Origin: Trissonchulus latispiculum
Taxonomy: Eukaryota > Nematoda > Enoplea > Enoplida > Ironidae
Direction: 5' to 3'
Length of the DNA: 64,000 nucleotides
NCBI GenBank assembly: GCA_030248195.1
Contig: JASAND010026177.1
Span: 16,161 to 80,160, forward strand
Position 1 is the stretch's first letter. The number at the start of each line of letters is the position of its first letter. Shown one piece after another: positions 11,159 through 22,524 of the stretch. Below the pieces are notes generated by a model that saw nothing but the letters and a program-made list of their open reading frames with translations, was not told the origin of the DNA and ran no database searches. The position numbers and the translations under genes were made by a program.

Positions 11159-11552
11159 TTATTTCTTTCAGCCCTGAGCCCTTGTAATTGCAGCATATAA
11201 CTGCTCTGAGTGCATGCTGTGGTTCTGTCAAGTCTTAACACGCACATCACAAACCAGAAATTGAATAAATGCGACCATCCTTCATAGATTAATTTAATTT
11301 TTAAAATTGTAATTGTCCTAACTACAATTTATAACGTCCGGTTCCTTCCATTATAAAACAATTTCGTTTAATCTGGCGTCAAGTGGATAAGCGAATTCAG
11401 CAAACAGTTTTATAATTCAAATTCAGCAAACAAAACGACATATTGAATCAAGAGTACAGACAGACATACATCTATGGATATTATATATAGAGTGCTACTG
11501 GGACATTACATTTTAATTGAACAAAGTTTGTTTTTATTTTCTTGTCTTTCAG

Positions 11553-14500
11553 TTAGTCTGACCCAGGTTTAGCACACTTTCCGCAAAGAATATCGGGACC
11601 ATCCGTTATGAATCCCTTCCCGACGAGCGATTCCGAACACTTGGTGCAATTAAAGCAATCATTGTGCCAATCTTGGCCTTTAAAAGACACGTACTTTGAA
11701 CCAGTCAAACCTAAAATCATGTGGAAAAATATTGGGTACTGTTAAGAGACTCACCTATCTCAGAAACAATTAAGTAATTAAGTTATGAAATTAAAAAGAA
11801 TCGGTCAATACTAAGTGAAAGACCTCGTCAGACAGAACAGTTTCGGAAGGCTACTCCTAATGATTTATGCCTTACTTTAGAGGGGCGATTTTTCTGGAAT
11901 ATGCATTGCATTAGTGCTGTTCACCGGCCCAATTTTTCCTGGGCCGTTTGCCGACCGGTGCAACTTTTCGCCGGCTATCCAAGGCAGATTGAAGGCAGAT
12001 TGTAGCACGTTTAAGACGATAAGCCACAAACACTGTCACAGGTGTCGTATACTATTTTGTCACCTATGCTAAAATGTCACCTAAGCTAATTTTTCACAGA
12101 AAAGTCTCGTTACTTTTCCAATCTCGTTGTTTTTAATGGCATTGGACAGCTCTTGCAAAGACGATTGTTTTGATATAAAATAATGTGGTAATTAAGCTAA
12201 TTATAGCTGCTAATTAACACTTAAAATTAACATAGGAAATTTTAAAATTTTAGGTGAAACCTATCATGTTGTATATCATTCGAAAGCTCTTGACGAAGCG
12301 GATTCAATGGGCTAACAATTAAGCCAACTAATTGGCCTAGCAATGCGTGATAGCTCCATATGTTACAGAAACATAGGTTTTTCGGATAAAGTTTCGGCTA
12401 GCTTAACTAATTGGCTTAATTGTTAGCCTATTAAATCCGCCTCGTCAAGAGCTTTCGAATGATATACAACATGATAGGTTCCACCTAAAATTTGAAAATT
12501 TTCTATGTTAATTTTAAGTGTTAATTAGCAGCTATAATTAGCTTAATTGCCACATTATTTTATATCAAAACAATCGTCTCAGCAAGAGCTATCCAATGCC
12601 ATTAAAAATAACGAGATTGGAAAAGTAACGAGGCTTTTCTGTAAAAATTAGCTTAGGTGACATTTTAGCATAGGTGACAAAATAGTATACGACACCGGCC
12701 GCCGGCCGGCCTGTATCTGGTATGTCAGCCGGCGTGTATCTGACCGGCCGGCCGGGCTAGACAGGGACGGTGCACAACACTACTTTGCATCTTCAGGAGT
12801 ATATTATTGATGTGTAAAGCCGACTATAAGAGGAAAAATAACACATTGCACTCGCCCTAGTGTCCTACGTCTGCTACATACGCGAAACTTAAGTAATAAA
12901 CATAGATCTTGTTGTTATTGGTTGAAAAAGTTTCACAGTTTTAAAATATGAAAATATTTAATTTCTTAAACTTTGAAATTTAAGCTGTAGGAAACGTCAG
13001 CGAAAAAACTATTATTGTCGTCGATTTTGTTAACAGAATTGATTCTTCGTGCTGAATGCTGAACAGGCATCCAAATTCGTTTTTCCATCAAAGTGCGAGT
13101 TAAAGTTCTAAGCTTAAGTTTACATCCACACTGATCTAACAAAAGTTGGATTGAGAAATGAATTTTAGATTTGCATTTAGCGTTAATGAAAACCGCTGAA
13201 GCCAACATTTGAAAAAATTGACGACAAAAGCTTTTGGCTTCTAATAACCACCCCTAATGTTTCTTAAGTGCAAACACATTCGCACAAACACTTACGATAA
13301 TAATTAACAATTTAAGATTTGCGAAAGTTACAAAAATGTACATACAGATTACCTAAACCTAACAACTTTATAACTATTAAAAAATTTTAATTTTTAGATT
13401 TTCGGTTTATTATGACATAGTGTAGCACAATCCAGCTAAAGTACAGCATGTGAAATCGTTGAATTTAGATTTCTTCTAGGCTTAACATTAGCTTCTAAGG
13501 TCAGGGGAAGAAGGTTCAATTAAGGCATTGCCTGTATAAAGTTCAATTGATCCCTTACGACAAATGAATATTACATGAAATTGTGTGAAATCAATTTCTT
13601 GCATCGTTACAGATTTGTATGGATTGCGTGGAAGTATGTATAATTTGTTTTAAGGTTTTAATACCCATACAAAAATTACCTATTTTTGGCAACGTAGTCA
13701 TATAAAAATATTACAATTCTTTCTTCTACAAGCATATAATGAACCTATCGTATGTTTTCAAAAGGGTTTATAAGCAAAGAAGCGAATTTTTGTCCCGAGT
13801 GTTTCCAGCATATTAGACGCTTAGATTGAATTAGAAAGAGTGCAGTATCTAATCTACTCTTCCTTGTATAAACTCATGTATGAAGTATTACGCCAATTTC
13901 TGGTGACAAATTACAGTTACTTACTAACTATTATTAACCAATAACAGTTGAAAATAATTATAGCTTCCGAAAATATGCTTTCAAGCAGCCTTCAAATATT
14001 TGCATTTTCTTTTTAATCCAAGTTGCCAATTTCATGATACTAAAAAGTATAAGTTAACTAACCCATGATTGGTCGACTGCACGCAGAGCATCGTTTGGCG
14101 AAGTATTCACCGTAGCATTTTCCGCAGTAAGGTTTATCATTTTTAACAGTGAATCTCTGACCTGCTAAGTTGCACTCACATCCAAAGCAACAGAAGCAGG
14201 ATCGATGCCACGGCTGACCCTTGAAACTCACGCCTTCACCCACAATCTTCTAAAACAAAAAATTAATTAGATTATTAAGTATTATAAGTTTGCGTATTTT
14301 GAAACTTATAAAGAGGTTCAGTTCAGGTTCACTCATTGCATATGGTTCGATGTAGCTATTGTAGAGTGTAGAGTGTACTGCAGAGTTGGCTCCGGGTCCG
14401 AATTTTCGGATCGGAAACCCAAACCTAGACCCGTTCGCATATCAAAGCTTTCCAAAAATGCATTCATTTTTGCTTCAATGCTGCAAATAAAAGTCTCTTT

Positions 14501-17500
14501 TCGACAGACCTGGAAGCACTTAGCGCACTTGGTAGCAAATTTATCCTCATAGCATTGGGTGCAATAAACGTCGTTATCTTTTGGGACGAAACTGTTGGTT
14601 CCTATCGCTTCACTGCAGTTGACGCAACGGAAACAGTGATCGTGCCAATGTTGACCTTTAAATTCCAATTTCTTCTGTCCTTAAATGACAATTGAAACTA
14701 AAATTAGGTAGCTACATAACTGAACATTATTAATGTACAGCAAGAGTATATCAAATTTAAGAATAGCTGAATTTTAATATGATGTGATCACAAAGCCAAA
14801 CTGTTAAAGACTACTGTAAGTATGGTTATACGAAAGTACGATATATGAAAATAAAGTATTGGCCCAGCCGGGGATCGAACCACGGCGCTACAGATCTGCA
14901 GTCTGACGTGTCAACGTCACTAAAGCATCAGCTGAATTCCCATATCCGGCTTACACACATATCTGTAGAACAAGCAGTAGAGCTGTAGGTAGAGCTTGCT
15001 CTTTCTCCACTTTGTTTCTACTTACCGTATTATGCCAAACAGTGGCACACCCAATAAAACACCCATGGGTGTTTTTTCGGGGGGTTGGCGGTTTTTTGGA
15101 TTTCTCAATGCTCAAATGCATGCCGTGGGAAACTAAAAATTCGTGAATAAAGTTATGGCTGAATAGCTATTTCAAGGCTTAGAATCAATTGTATGTTGTT
15201 TGGATAAGTAAGCAACTGACACTTCCCGAGCACTCTGTCGTCAGCAAAACTTTATCGAATTTATCGAAAATTGGCTAAGTAGCAGTTATAAGACTGTTTC
15301 CAAAAAATAGCCCATGGGCGGGGTGGACGCTTTTTTGGATTACAAAAATCAAGTCCGAAATAGCCGAATCCGAAAAAACGCCCATGGGCTACTGTTTGGC
15401 ATAATACGGTACGTGGGTTCACGTAGTGAAAGTCATGTACATTGGTACACGAATTCCGACAAGACTTGATGAGATTATGCCTCCGTAGCTCATCCGGCAG
15501 AGCGTTTGCCTAGTGCGCAAAATATCGCGGGTTCGAGCCCCACCGGAGGTCCGAAGTTTTCGGACCTTCGGTGGTACATGACTTTCTTCTTCTTCTTTAT
15601 CAAAATATATTGTTTAGAATACTGATTTCCTTACATTACTTTACGTTATGCAGAACTGTTGCTCTACCTCCTTTAAAAACCTGGTCACATCCATTACAGC
15701 GCATTGCAAAGGCTTGCTCGTGACACTCGGCACAGTAAATGGCGTTGTCCTTCGTTCCGAAAGGCTTGTCCACCAGGGAACAGTGACAAGTACTGCAGAT
15801 GAAACAGAATTCGTGCCAATGGCGCTCTTGATAAGACAGATCCTAAATACACAGAATGGAACACACTCATTAGATTAGACACATGTTCAGATTATATTTA
15901 CACGTTTTGGATAGTCTCTGTTTATGTGCCCTTTTCTTCAGGCTTTTGCTTTAGGCGGTCGGTTTGATCGGGTCTCATCTGGGCTCAAATTAATTTATTT
16001 GGTTTAGTGGTTCAGGGTTCCGGATGAAAAAATAGCTAAGAGACCAATGGAAAATGTTTATCGTTCCCTAGAAAGAGAATATATAGAGTCTAAATTGATG
16101 GTTTCTAAATTAATATTAATTATTATTGAACTAAATTATTAAACTAACTAACTATTAATATTTCAACTCTAACAAATATGTAAGTACGGAATCAGTGAAA
16201 ACTATAAACGATAGCAAGAAGGGCTGCAAGTTTTTCAAAATGGTAAACATTGAAATCAAATGCTAACTTGAAGTTTTAATGATCAATTAAAACGTACAAA
16301 ACTAATACAAAAGAAGGTAATAGGTTTATTATATTGCAGTCTTCGGTTCGGAATATATTAAAATTTTTGAGGAGGCTTAATCTAACTCTGGATGTCCGTC
16401 ATTTTTTTCTGCCAATCACATGTCTTTAATACGATAGGCTATTAAATAAAAACTGTTACAGTGTAATTCAATTTTCGACAACTAAATTGAAATTTTCCGC
16501 GTCAATTCTATTTAAAATTTAGATACTCTCATGGATCAGATTTTTCAAAATGGTCTTTTATTTCACAAAATTAACCTTAGCTTTGGCATAATAAAGAAGC
16601 GGCAGCATATAAAGGAGGGGCCGGAGAACGGAAGCAACATTTTTGTCTGATTTTTGAAAGATTGATTACGACCATGTAAAGCAGCTGAAAAAGAACATTG
16701 TGGTACTATTTTTATTTATAGGAAATCCTATTGGAAATGTTTCCAGAAATGTTTGTTTTGGTTCAAATTATTCTGAAGGGACTGCTTAAGGTCCGAGACA
16801 AAACACTGGGTTTGATCCAATAGTCTTTAGCTCTAAAAACTGTCATGAAAATTACTGTTCCAAAACTTGACAAATGGTTTTTTCTATCAGCGCGAACTTT
16901 TCTGTCTTACATTCGGGAAGTAAGCGCTATGTAATGCTGTCAAAGCTTTCCCAGTTGTACCAAATCAAACCAAAATCAGCAGCGGATTAACCAAAGCTTA
17001 ACTGCTAATTTGCCATTAAAAAATTGAACTTAAGAGTAAGGCCTAATCTTATTGTAATGTAGCTGTATGATGTATTGTAGCTATAGATTTTACAGAAATA
17101 TAAAAATAGTTAAAAAGTGTTGCTTTTTGATCCTATGGTGCAATCAACTTTCATAAAATATTATCATAATGTTGAAATGAATGTGCAAAAAGATAAATTA
17201 ATCCTTTGTTAGGTTCATGCTCAGAATCCGTGGTTTGAAACGAAGTATTAGCTCAATGTTTGGACACTTTCTTGTCATCTTTATCGCAATGTCACTTGCA
17301 TGCAAGCTATTGAAACAGCAGGGTGTCGAAATTCAGGCGGACCAAGCATGTACAGGAAGCGAAGTTTGTGGAGTCAAGAAGAGCAAGAAAGGAGCAACCT
17401 CTTGAGGGGCTCACATAGGGCCAATGCTATCCACGTCTAATCCCGGGTTAACTCGCTTACCCGGATTTACTTGGCTATCATATCATTATCACATGAATTT

Positions 17501-18731
17501 AAGAGTAAGCGACTTAGCCCAGGTTTGGGCGTTGATAACATTGGATGGTAATGGGCCTGGTTTAGCTGGACTAGGTGAAGACAAAACCACCAACAGGCTA
17601 TACCAAAGTACTGGTAGAAATATAGTTCCCAACATGAGAAACAGTCCTATAGCCTAACAAGGAGGGTTTTTCACTTAAAGCGCAGCTGACTGCGTCATGT
17701 GATCGCGAACTTTTAACATCTGAGTAAATGTCATTGCTAAACTCAGAAATGGCAACGGCCAACTCTGGGCGGATAAAATCAGATTTACTTTCCCATAAGT
17801 GGTCTGATATCAAATTAAGCACAGTTTCGGACTTGAATCTGCAAAAACTAAGTTTCCGCCACTTTGACTTAATGCTCTCCGAAAAAGAGTTGGATCTGAA
17901 TTAAGATAATGGAGAGCCTGCGCCATTTGAGTTGAACTTAATTCCTGTTTTGAACCAAAGACCAAGAAGTGAGCAGTTGTTAGGCTAAATAGGTCGTCTA
18001 GAACAACCCTATTTACTCTAGCTAAGGATGTAGCAAGACTTAACTTAATTCAAAATCTAGCTTTCAATGTCGATGTAAGGATAACTTAACGGTAAAGAAC
18101 GTGCATTGATAAATTACGTCATAATTAACAGCAAAGCAATGGACAAAACAGCACCTCCAATTTTTTATTTAGAAAAATAGTATAGAAATGGAATGGACAG
18201 AAATGGAACCACATGAAAATTACTATAAATTGATAAAAATTTCAAGTCGGCAAGATTTTACGTAATGCTATCCATTTCTAAAACCTAAGGTTTTATTGCC
18301 AATTATTAATCCAATTTCAATTATTTAATACTGCCCAAGAAACTATTGCACATCTACTGTAATCCATACGGTTCTAGTTGCTTAAGCTATGTTTGTGTGA
18401 TCTTAGATTGATCTTGCTTGCCCTGTAACTTTTGGTGGGCTGTCCTAATTACTAGAAAACTCTTAAACTCTGGTGACGCTACATTTAACTTAACCAAAAT
18501 ACAAACTTCAGTTTGAACAGTAGGTAACAATTTATTTCATTTTACCCTACAGTCGATTCCAATGCGTTCCGCGCACTTAGAACAGACATTAGCAAATAGT
18601 TTCTCGTAGCAGGAAGTGCAGAAAGGCTTATCGTCTCTGAGAATGTACTTCTTCATTTTCAGCTGTAGATCACATTCCACGCATGAAAAGTCCACGTTCT
18701 TTCCTGGTTTCGGAATTTGGGAAACATCCAT
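11553..18731 (-). CDS. FHL: Four-and-a-half LIM domain protein (FHL type)
   Basis: Five coding exons join in phase on the minus strand: 18731-18546, 15842-15668, 14679-14510, 14249-14063 and 11710-11553. They total 876 bp, or 291 residues plus stop; vertebrate FHL proteins are about 280. The first exon starts MDVSQIPKPG and holds the characteristic N-terminal half LIM (CTSCYEKLFANVCSKC). Four full zinc-binding LIM domains follow, each with WH then CF (RHWHEFCF, QHWHDHCF, QPWHRSCF, QDWHNDCF) and C-x2-C pairs. The C-terminus is CGKCAKPGSD. FHL proteins are adaptors that join signalling and transcription factors to the cytoskeleton, often in muscle. An acceptor-like site about 29 bp upstream of the ATG suggests a further 5' UTR exon. 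Introns hold a SINE, MITEs and a GC-armed element. Confidence 0.93.
11912..12782. mobile_element. hAT-like non-autonomous element with GC-rich arms and hairpin core (FHL last intron)
   Basis: The ends are TAGTGCTGTTCACCGGCCC and, reversed, TAGTGTTGTGCACCGTCCC. Flanking 8-mers cattgcat (11904-11911) and ctttgcat (12783-12790) agree at 7 of 8, a hAT-type duplication. Short ccggcc-rich arms enclose a 656-bp inverted repeat (12041-12696). No transposase is present. Confidence 0.7.
12041..12696. repeat. Near-perfect 656-bp inverted repeat (hairpin)
   Basis: The left arm starts ggtgtcgtatactatttt and the right arm ends with its complement aaaatagtatacgacacc. Arms of about 300 bp remain highly similar up to a centre near 12,368. 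A transcript through it would form a long dsRNA stem. It lies in the FHL intron before the last exon. Confidence 0.85.
12800..14050. other. FHL intron sequence, nothing recognised
   Basis: AT-rich intron between the GC-armed element and the LIM exon at 14063. No open frame with family motifs, no clear terminal repeats and no tandem array were seen. Confidence 0.5.
15025..15409. mobile_element. MITE with TA target duplication
   Basis: Inverted ends CCGTATTATGCCAAACAGT and ACTGTTTGGCATAATACGG are flanked by TA on both sides. The uninterrupted SINE copy near 31,405 shows a single TA at the corresponding place (ctacatacgtg). Internal cccatggg motifs occur near both ends. The TA duplication suggests a Tc1/mariner-type source. 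Confidence 0.75.
15479..15550 (+). tRNA. tRNA-Thr(AGT)-like sequence, probably a SINE head
   Basis: 72 nt fold as a cloverleaf. Acceptor GCCTCCG pairs with CGGAGGT, the D stem is GCTC/GAGC, and the anticodon stem TTTGC/GCAAA closes the loop CTAGTGC (anticodon AGT). A B-box ggttcgagcc is present. The T stem has a mismatch. Sequence before and after it recurs with the degraded copy at 31482-31553, so it is more likely a SINE promoter than a functional tRNA gene. Confidence 0.5.
16200..18500. other. FHL first coding intron, nothing recognised
   Basis: Large AT-rich intron between LIM exons. No retroelement protein motifs, long tandem arrays or clear inverted repeats were seen. The short open frames at 17217-17822 have no family resemblance. 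Confidence 0.5.
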
Positions 18732-19261
18732 TGTAACAGAAAAATCTTCAAAATCTGGAATATCGAAATATTAACGCACAAGTTGGTCTTAATTGTGCTA
18801 CATAGCTAAGGTTTCGTGCAGTTGTTTCACTTGAAACGCTGGCTGAAAATCCACTAAGCGAACCTGCACAAATGTTAAAGCATAGCTTAAATCGGTGATG
18901 GTCGCAAAAAATGGCGGCTCTTTAACACCGAGACAGGCTTTTGAAACATTAAAATTAAAATACGGGACCTATTTCTTTAGAATGAAAGGCTAAGAACTAT
19001 GCTGGATGAAAGCTGTATTTTTGGCCTCACCTGACACAGCATGGAAATATGATTCCTGTCTTTAGTAGAAACTTTAATCCGCTCACTGTTAAAACATTAA
19101 TGATTAATGATTAAGGCACATTACTACGGCCTATACTGGCTCTGCCTGTACGCTTCAACCAATTGCTGGGGACCAACGAAACCGGTGATATGCCCAAGAA
19201 GGAAGGCTTGAAGCACCGTGTACCATTGAAAGCGGACTAGAAAGTGGAAGGGGAGTGGGAA

Positions 19262-19372
19262 GGCTCAAAATTGAAAGTAAAGAATTGGCCCAGTCTGAGA
19301 TCGAACTACGGCTCTTTTCCTTTAAAGTCAGACATGCTACCACTGCGCCACAAGGGCGTCAGCTGAACCTCG
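19262..19372 (-). mobile_element. tRNA-derived SINE fragment
   Basis: Read on the minus strand it starts like a tRNA (tggcgcagtggtagcatgtc, an A box) and has a B-box gttcgatct. The start (tcagctga) and end (ctgggcca) resemble those of the tRNA-like piece at 14866-14935. Confidence 0.5.
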
Positions 19373-19911
19373 GACTATATCAATGTTTCCTTCCTATGCC
19401 TGCTTCTATCTGAGCCCTCAACCAGAAACTCTCTTTTTCTGCAGCTTATTGTTTTTCTGACCCCTAACAACGTGCCTACGAGCGGGTTTTGTTAGTTTTC
19501 CGGCAGCTAATAGTCGTTTTCGCAAGGCGAAGCCAAATCATTGATCAAATTTGTTGGATTTAAATTAAGGTTGACCTATAGTGGCAAGAATAAAAAATAT
19601 TAAGTCAAATTCTAATCCTTGCCGCATTAAGAAAAGCCAAAAATTCTAGCCAAAAAGACTATCTAGCTCAATAGTCAACACAACAGTAGTGTATGGTACA
19701 CCATGTAGAGCTTTAAACAAATGCTGCTGGATCAATGAGGAGACTAAGGGGCAATTACATAGAACTTTGCTGATCGACTAGTGCGGATTTGCTAGCACTT
19801 AGCATACTAGCTACTAGAGCGGCTTTTCATTGCGAGTGATGAAACACGATGTATGTATCATAATTCTTCAAAAAACTCACAACAAATCACAACAAAATTA
19901 GTTAGTAGCAG

Positions 19912-20297
19912 CAAGAGTACATAATTATAAGAGTATGCCACTTGGCAAGCTCTATGTTATCAGAGCAAAAACTATGCTCTGCACGCCAACGGCCCACCCC
20001 CCCCCCCGCAAATCAGACCCTAGTGACCCCCCCCCCGCAAATCAGTACCTAGTCGAAACGGGGGTACGCTCACTCGCTCTATGTTTATGTGCTTAAGCTC
20101 GAAAACACAAGCAGTGCGTGCGCGAATTTTGTGCCTGCTTCGAGCTTTAGAACACAAACATAGCGCTCAAAATTCTCTGAAGTGATGGGTCTGATTTGCG
20201 GGGGGGGGGGGTGGGCCGTTATAGCGAGCAGAGCATAGTTTTTGCTCTGATAACATAGAGTGTGCCTAGTGGCACACCCTTATATTATGTACTCTTG
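19912..20297. mobile_element. CAAGAGTAC-type MITE with perfect 7-bp target duplication
   Basis: 386 bp with inverted repeats of about 110 bp: CAAGAGTACATAATTATAAG at left and a complementary right end finishing ATGTACTCTTG. It is flanked by GTAGCAG on both sides (19905-19911 and 20298-20304). Poly-C and poly-G runs occupy mirrored places (cccccccccccgcaaatcag and its complement). No ORF. Family members occur at 22064, 22283, 45184, 49174 and 50225. Confidence 0.88.
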
Positions 20298-20444
20298 GTA
20301 GCAGCTAAGAACTAGTAGATCGCTGGTTTCGCACTAGTAGTAGTTGTGAGTTCCGTACTAAACGTTTATGCAGGGATGGCAGGGATCAGGTACAGAGGGC
20401 CATTAAATTTAAACATTACCCGAGAGATGGTGAGGTGAAGCTTA

Positions 20445-20607
20445 GGGCCTTTTCAAGAAATGTTAGAGTATAGAGTTAAAGTTAACTCGATCCTTTTCAT
20501 GAAAGAGATGAAAGAGGGAAACTCAAGCTTTAGTGGAATTAAAACGAGTTAACACTGTTAATTGTTAATTTTAACTCTATCTACTCTACCCTTTCTTGAA
20601 AAGGGCC
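20445..20607. mobile_element. Small MITE with TTA target duplication (PIF/Harbinger-like)
   Basis: 163 bp. The ends GGGCCTTTTCAAGAAA and, reversed, GGCCCTTTTCAAGAAA form the inverted repeat, flanked by TTA at 20442-20444 and 20608-20610. The 3-bp TWA-type duplication matches PIF/Harbinger practice; the assignment rests on that alone. Confidence 0.65.
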
Positions 20608-20639
20608 TTAGAAATTCAGCCTAAACAAAGCCTGAGAAT

Positions 20640-20730
20640 AAAAGCCTGGACCACCCGAGGATCGATTCATCGAATTTCTGCTCTCCGAGTCAAACATGTT
20701 AACACAGCACTACCGAATCATCAGATTAAC
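20640..20730 (-). mobile_element. Possible tRNA-like SINE fragment
   Basis: A gatcgatt B-box-like stretch and a layout similar to the SINE heads at 14.9 and 19.3 kb, but strongly degraded. Confidence 0.25.
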
Positions 20731-22524
20731 TTTCACATCAGGCTTAGTAACAATAACTTAATAATTTAATTTTATCTTAATAATTTTCTTTCCTATTCTC
20801 ATGGTGATCGGGAGTAGGTCCCACAACATTCTATTTAACTTCAAAAAACCCAGCTAATTATGTGTTCTGTATTCGGAAATTTTACTGTACCGATTTCTAG
20901 TTCTTTTATTACATGAGATAAAACTGTGCGCATGCTTCGTTGAATTTATGTAGTCAACAATTTTGATAAACTAGAGTTCCTAAAGCTAGCTTTCTGGTTT
21001 AATCAACCGACACAATTTAGGTTCTTTAGTCTTGGAATTAATAATCACAGAATTCACAGTGCTAAACGCGTTTTTAGTAAATGTTAGCGTCTAAACATTA
21101 AGTCAATAAAGAGTTAGCTGTGATTGGAAAGAGAGAGATTTTCTAGACGCAGCTTCAAAAGTCCTAAAGGCCAAAACTTCAAGGCAACTTTTTGTCCGCG
21201 TTAACTTTTAGTAGCAACAAAGACACCATTTCCGTTAAAGGCACTGGACTGAAACTGTCTTTGAGGAATGAATGAAATTTATATCATACGAACCCGGACA
21301 CCATTACATAGCTGAAAATCTGATACGTACAAAATGAGTAGAACCGAAACTTTCTTTAACTTAAAGAACTGGCTTACCCTTTAAAAAAGAACTGGCTTAT
21401 CCTTTCTGGTAAAAGAGGGCTTAGAATGGAACTCAATTCAAAACTGCTAAGAAGGTGTCAATTTTATTCCGGGAAAAACTGATTGTGGAGTTTTTGACAT
21501 CTTTTTTGGCTTATAGAGGCATCTGGAGGACTAAAATTAGCAGAACTTGATGCGTTCCTATTTTAATCAGAAAACCAGTTTTTGACAAATTTAATGTGAT
21601 TTTCCGCAAAATTCATCACAAATAAACCAAATATTAAGCGTTAACTATTTGTAAAATTAATAAATCAACCTGATAAAACCATACATAGTTTTGTTCATTT
21701 AAGCACGGCCTTTCGTAGCCTTGAAGGAAAGTGAAGTGTCAACAGATGTTAAGCAGGGCCGGAAGCTTAAAGCTTTCTTCTCCACCGGCAGGATAAGATC
21801 TTTTGACTTTTTTAAGAAAAACACGGAGAAAGGAACAAAATACAAGGTTGATAAATGTTTTAGATGCTTCAAAAACTTCCTACCTAATAATTCCTGTTTG
21901 TCTGGCTGCTCGTGAGAAAATGTAGATTATCAGGCAACTTTATCGTTAAAAAAGGACAAATTGACCATAAGGTGTTGCTTAGTGGGCAGTAAGTTCTCAG
22001 GTTTTCTGCAGTTTTAAAGAGTCGCTCACGAAAGATGAGGAAAATGTTGTCAAAACCTAAAACCAAGAGTACATAATTATCTTATACTTAACAGGAAGAA
22101 TAAGCCACTAGAACGCTTCACTTCTTGGCATTGCGAAACGGTGCTACGGCCACAATACGGGTCGACGTTACCCCGTCTGGGGAGAGGGTCGACAGGCATA
22201 CCTTGGGGCAGGGTCGCTTAAAGCGACCCCCTCCCCTCCAAGCGGGGACCATTTTTGCCTATTGTGAGCGGATCACCGTTACCAAGAGTGCATAATTGCA
22301 CTATATATTAGAAGAAGAGTAAGCCACTAGAGGGCTCCTCTTCGCATTGCGTAACGGTGCTCCGACCACAATACGCGAATGTTCCCCCGTTTGGTGGGGG
22401 GGTCGACAAGCCAAGCATACCCCCTCCCCTTTTGGTGGGGGGGGGGTATGCAAAAGGGGTCCCCGTTTGGTGGGGGGGGGGTATGCAAAAGGGTCCCCGT
22501 TTGGTGGGGGGGGGGGGTAGGCAG

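Larger units (their letters stand above)
14866..15600. mobile_element. tRNA-derived SINE-like composite interrupted by a TA-flanked MITE
   Basis: The left end holds a minus-strand tRNA-like promoter box (gatcgaacc, 14873-14881) with a degenerate tRNA shape. A body follows (catatctgtagaacaag and cacgtagtgaaagtcatg), then a plus-strand tRNA-like head at 15479-15550 and the tail ttcggaccttcggtgg and acatgactttcttc. Body and tail recur at 31306-31600. A separate MITE (15025-15409) sits inside the body. Confidence 0.55.
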
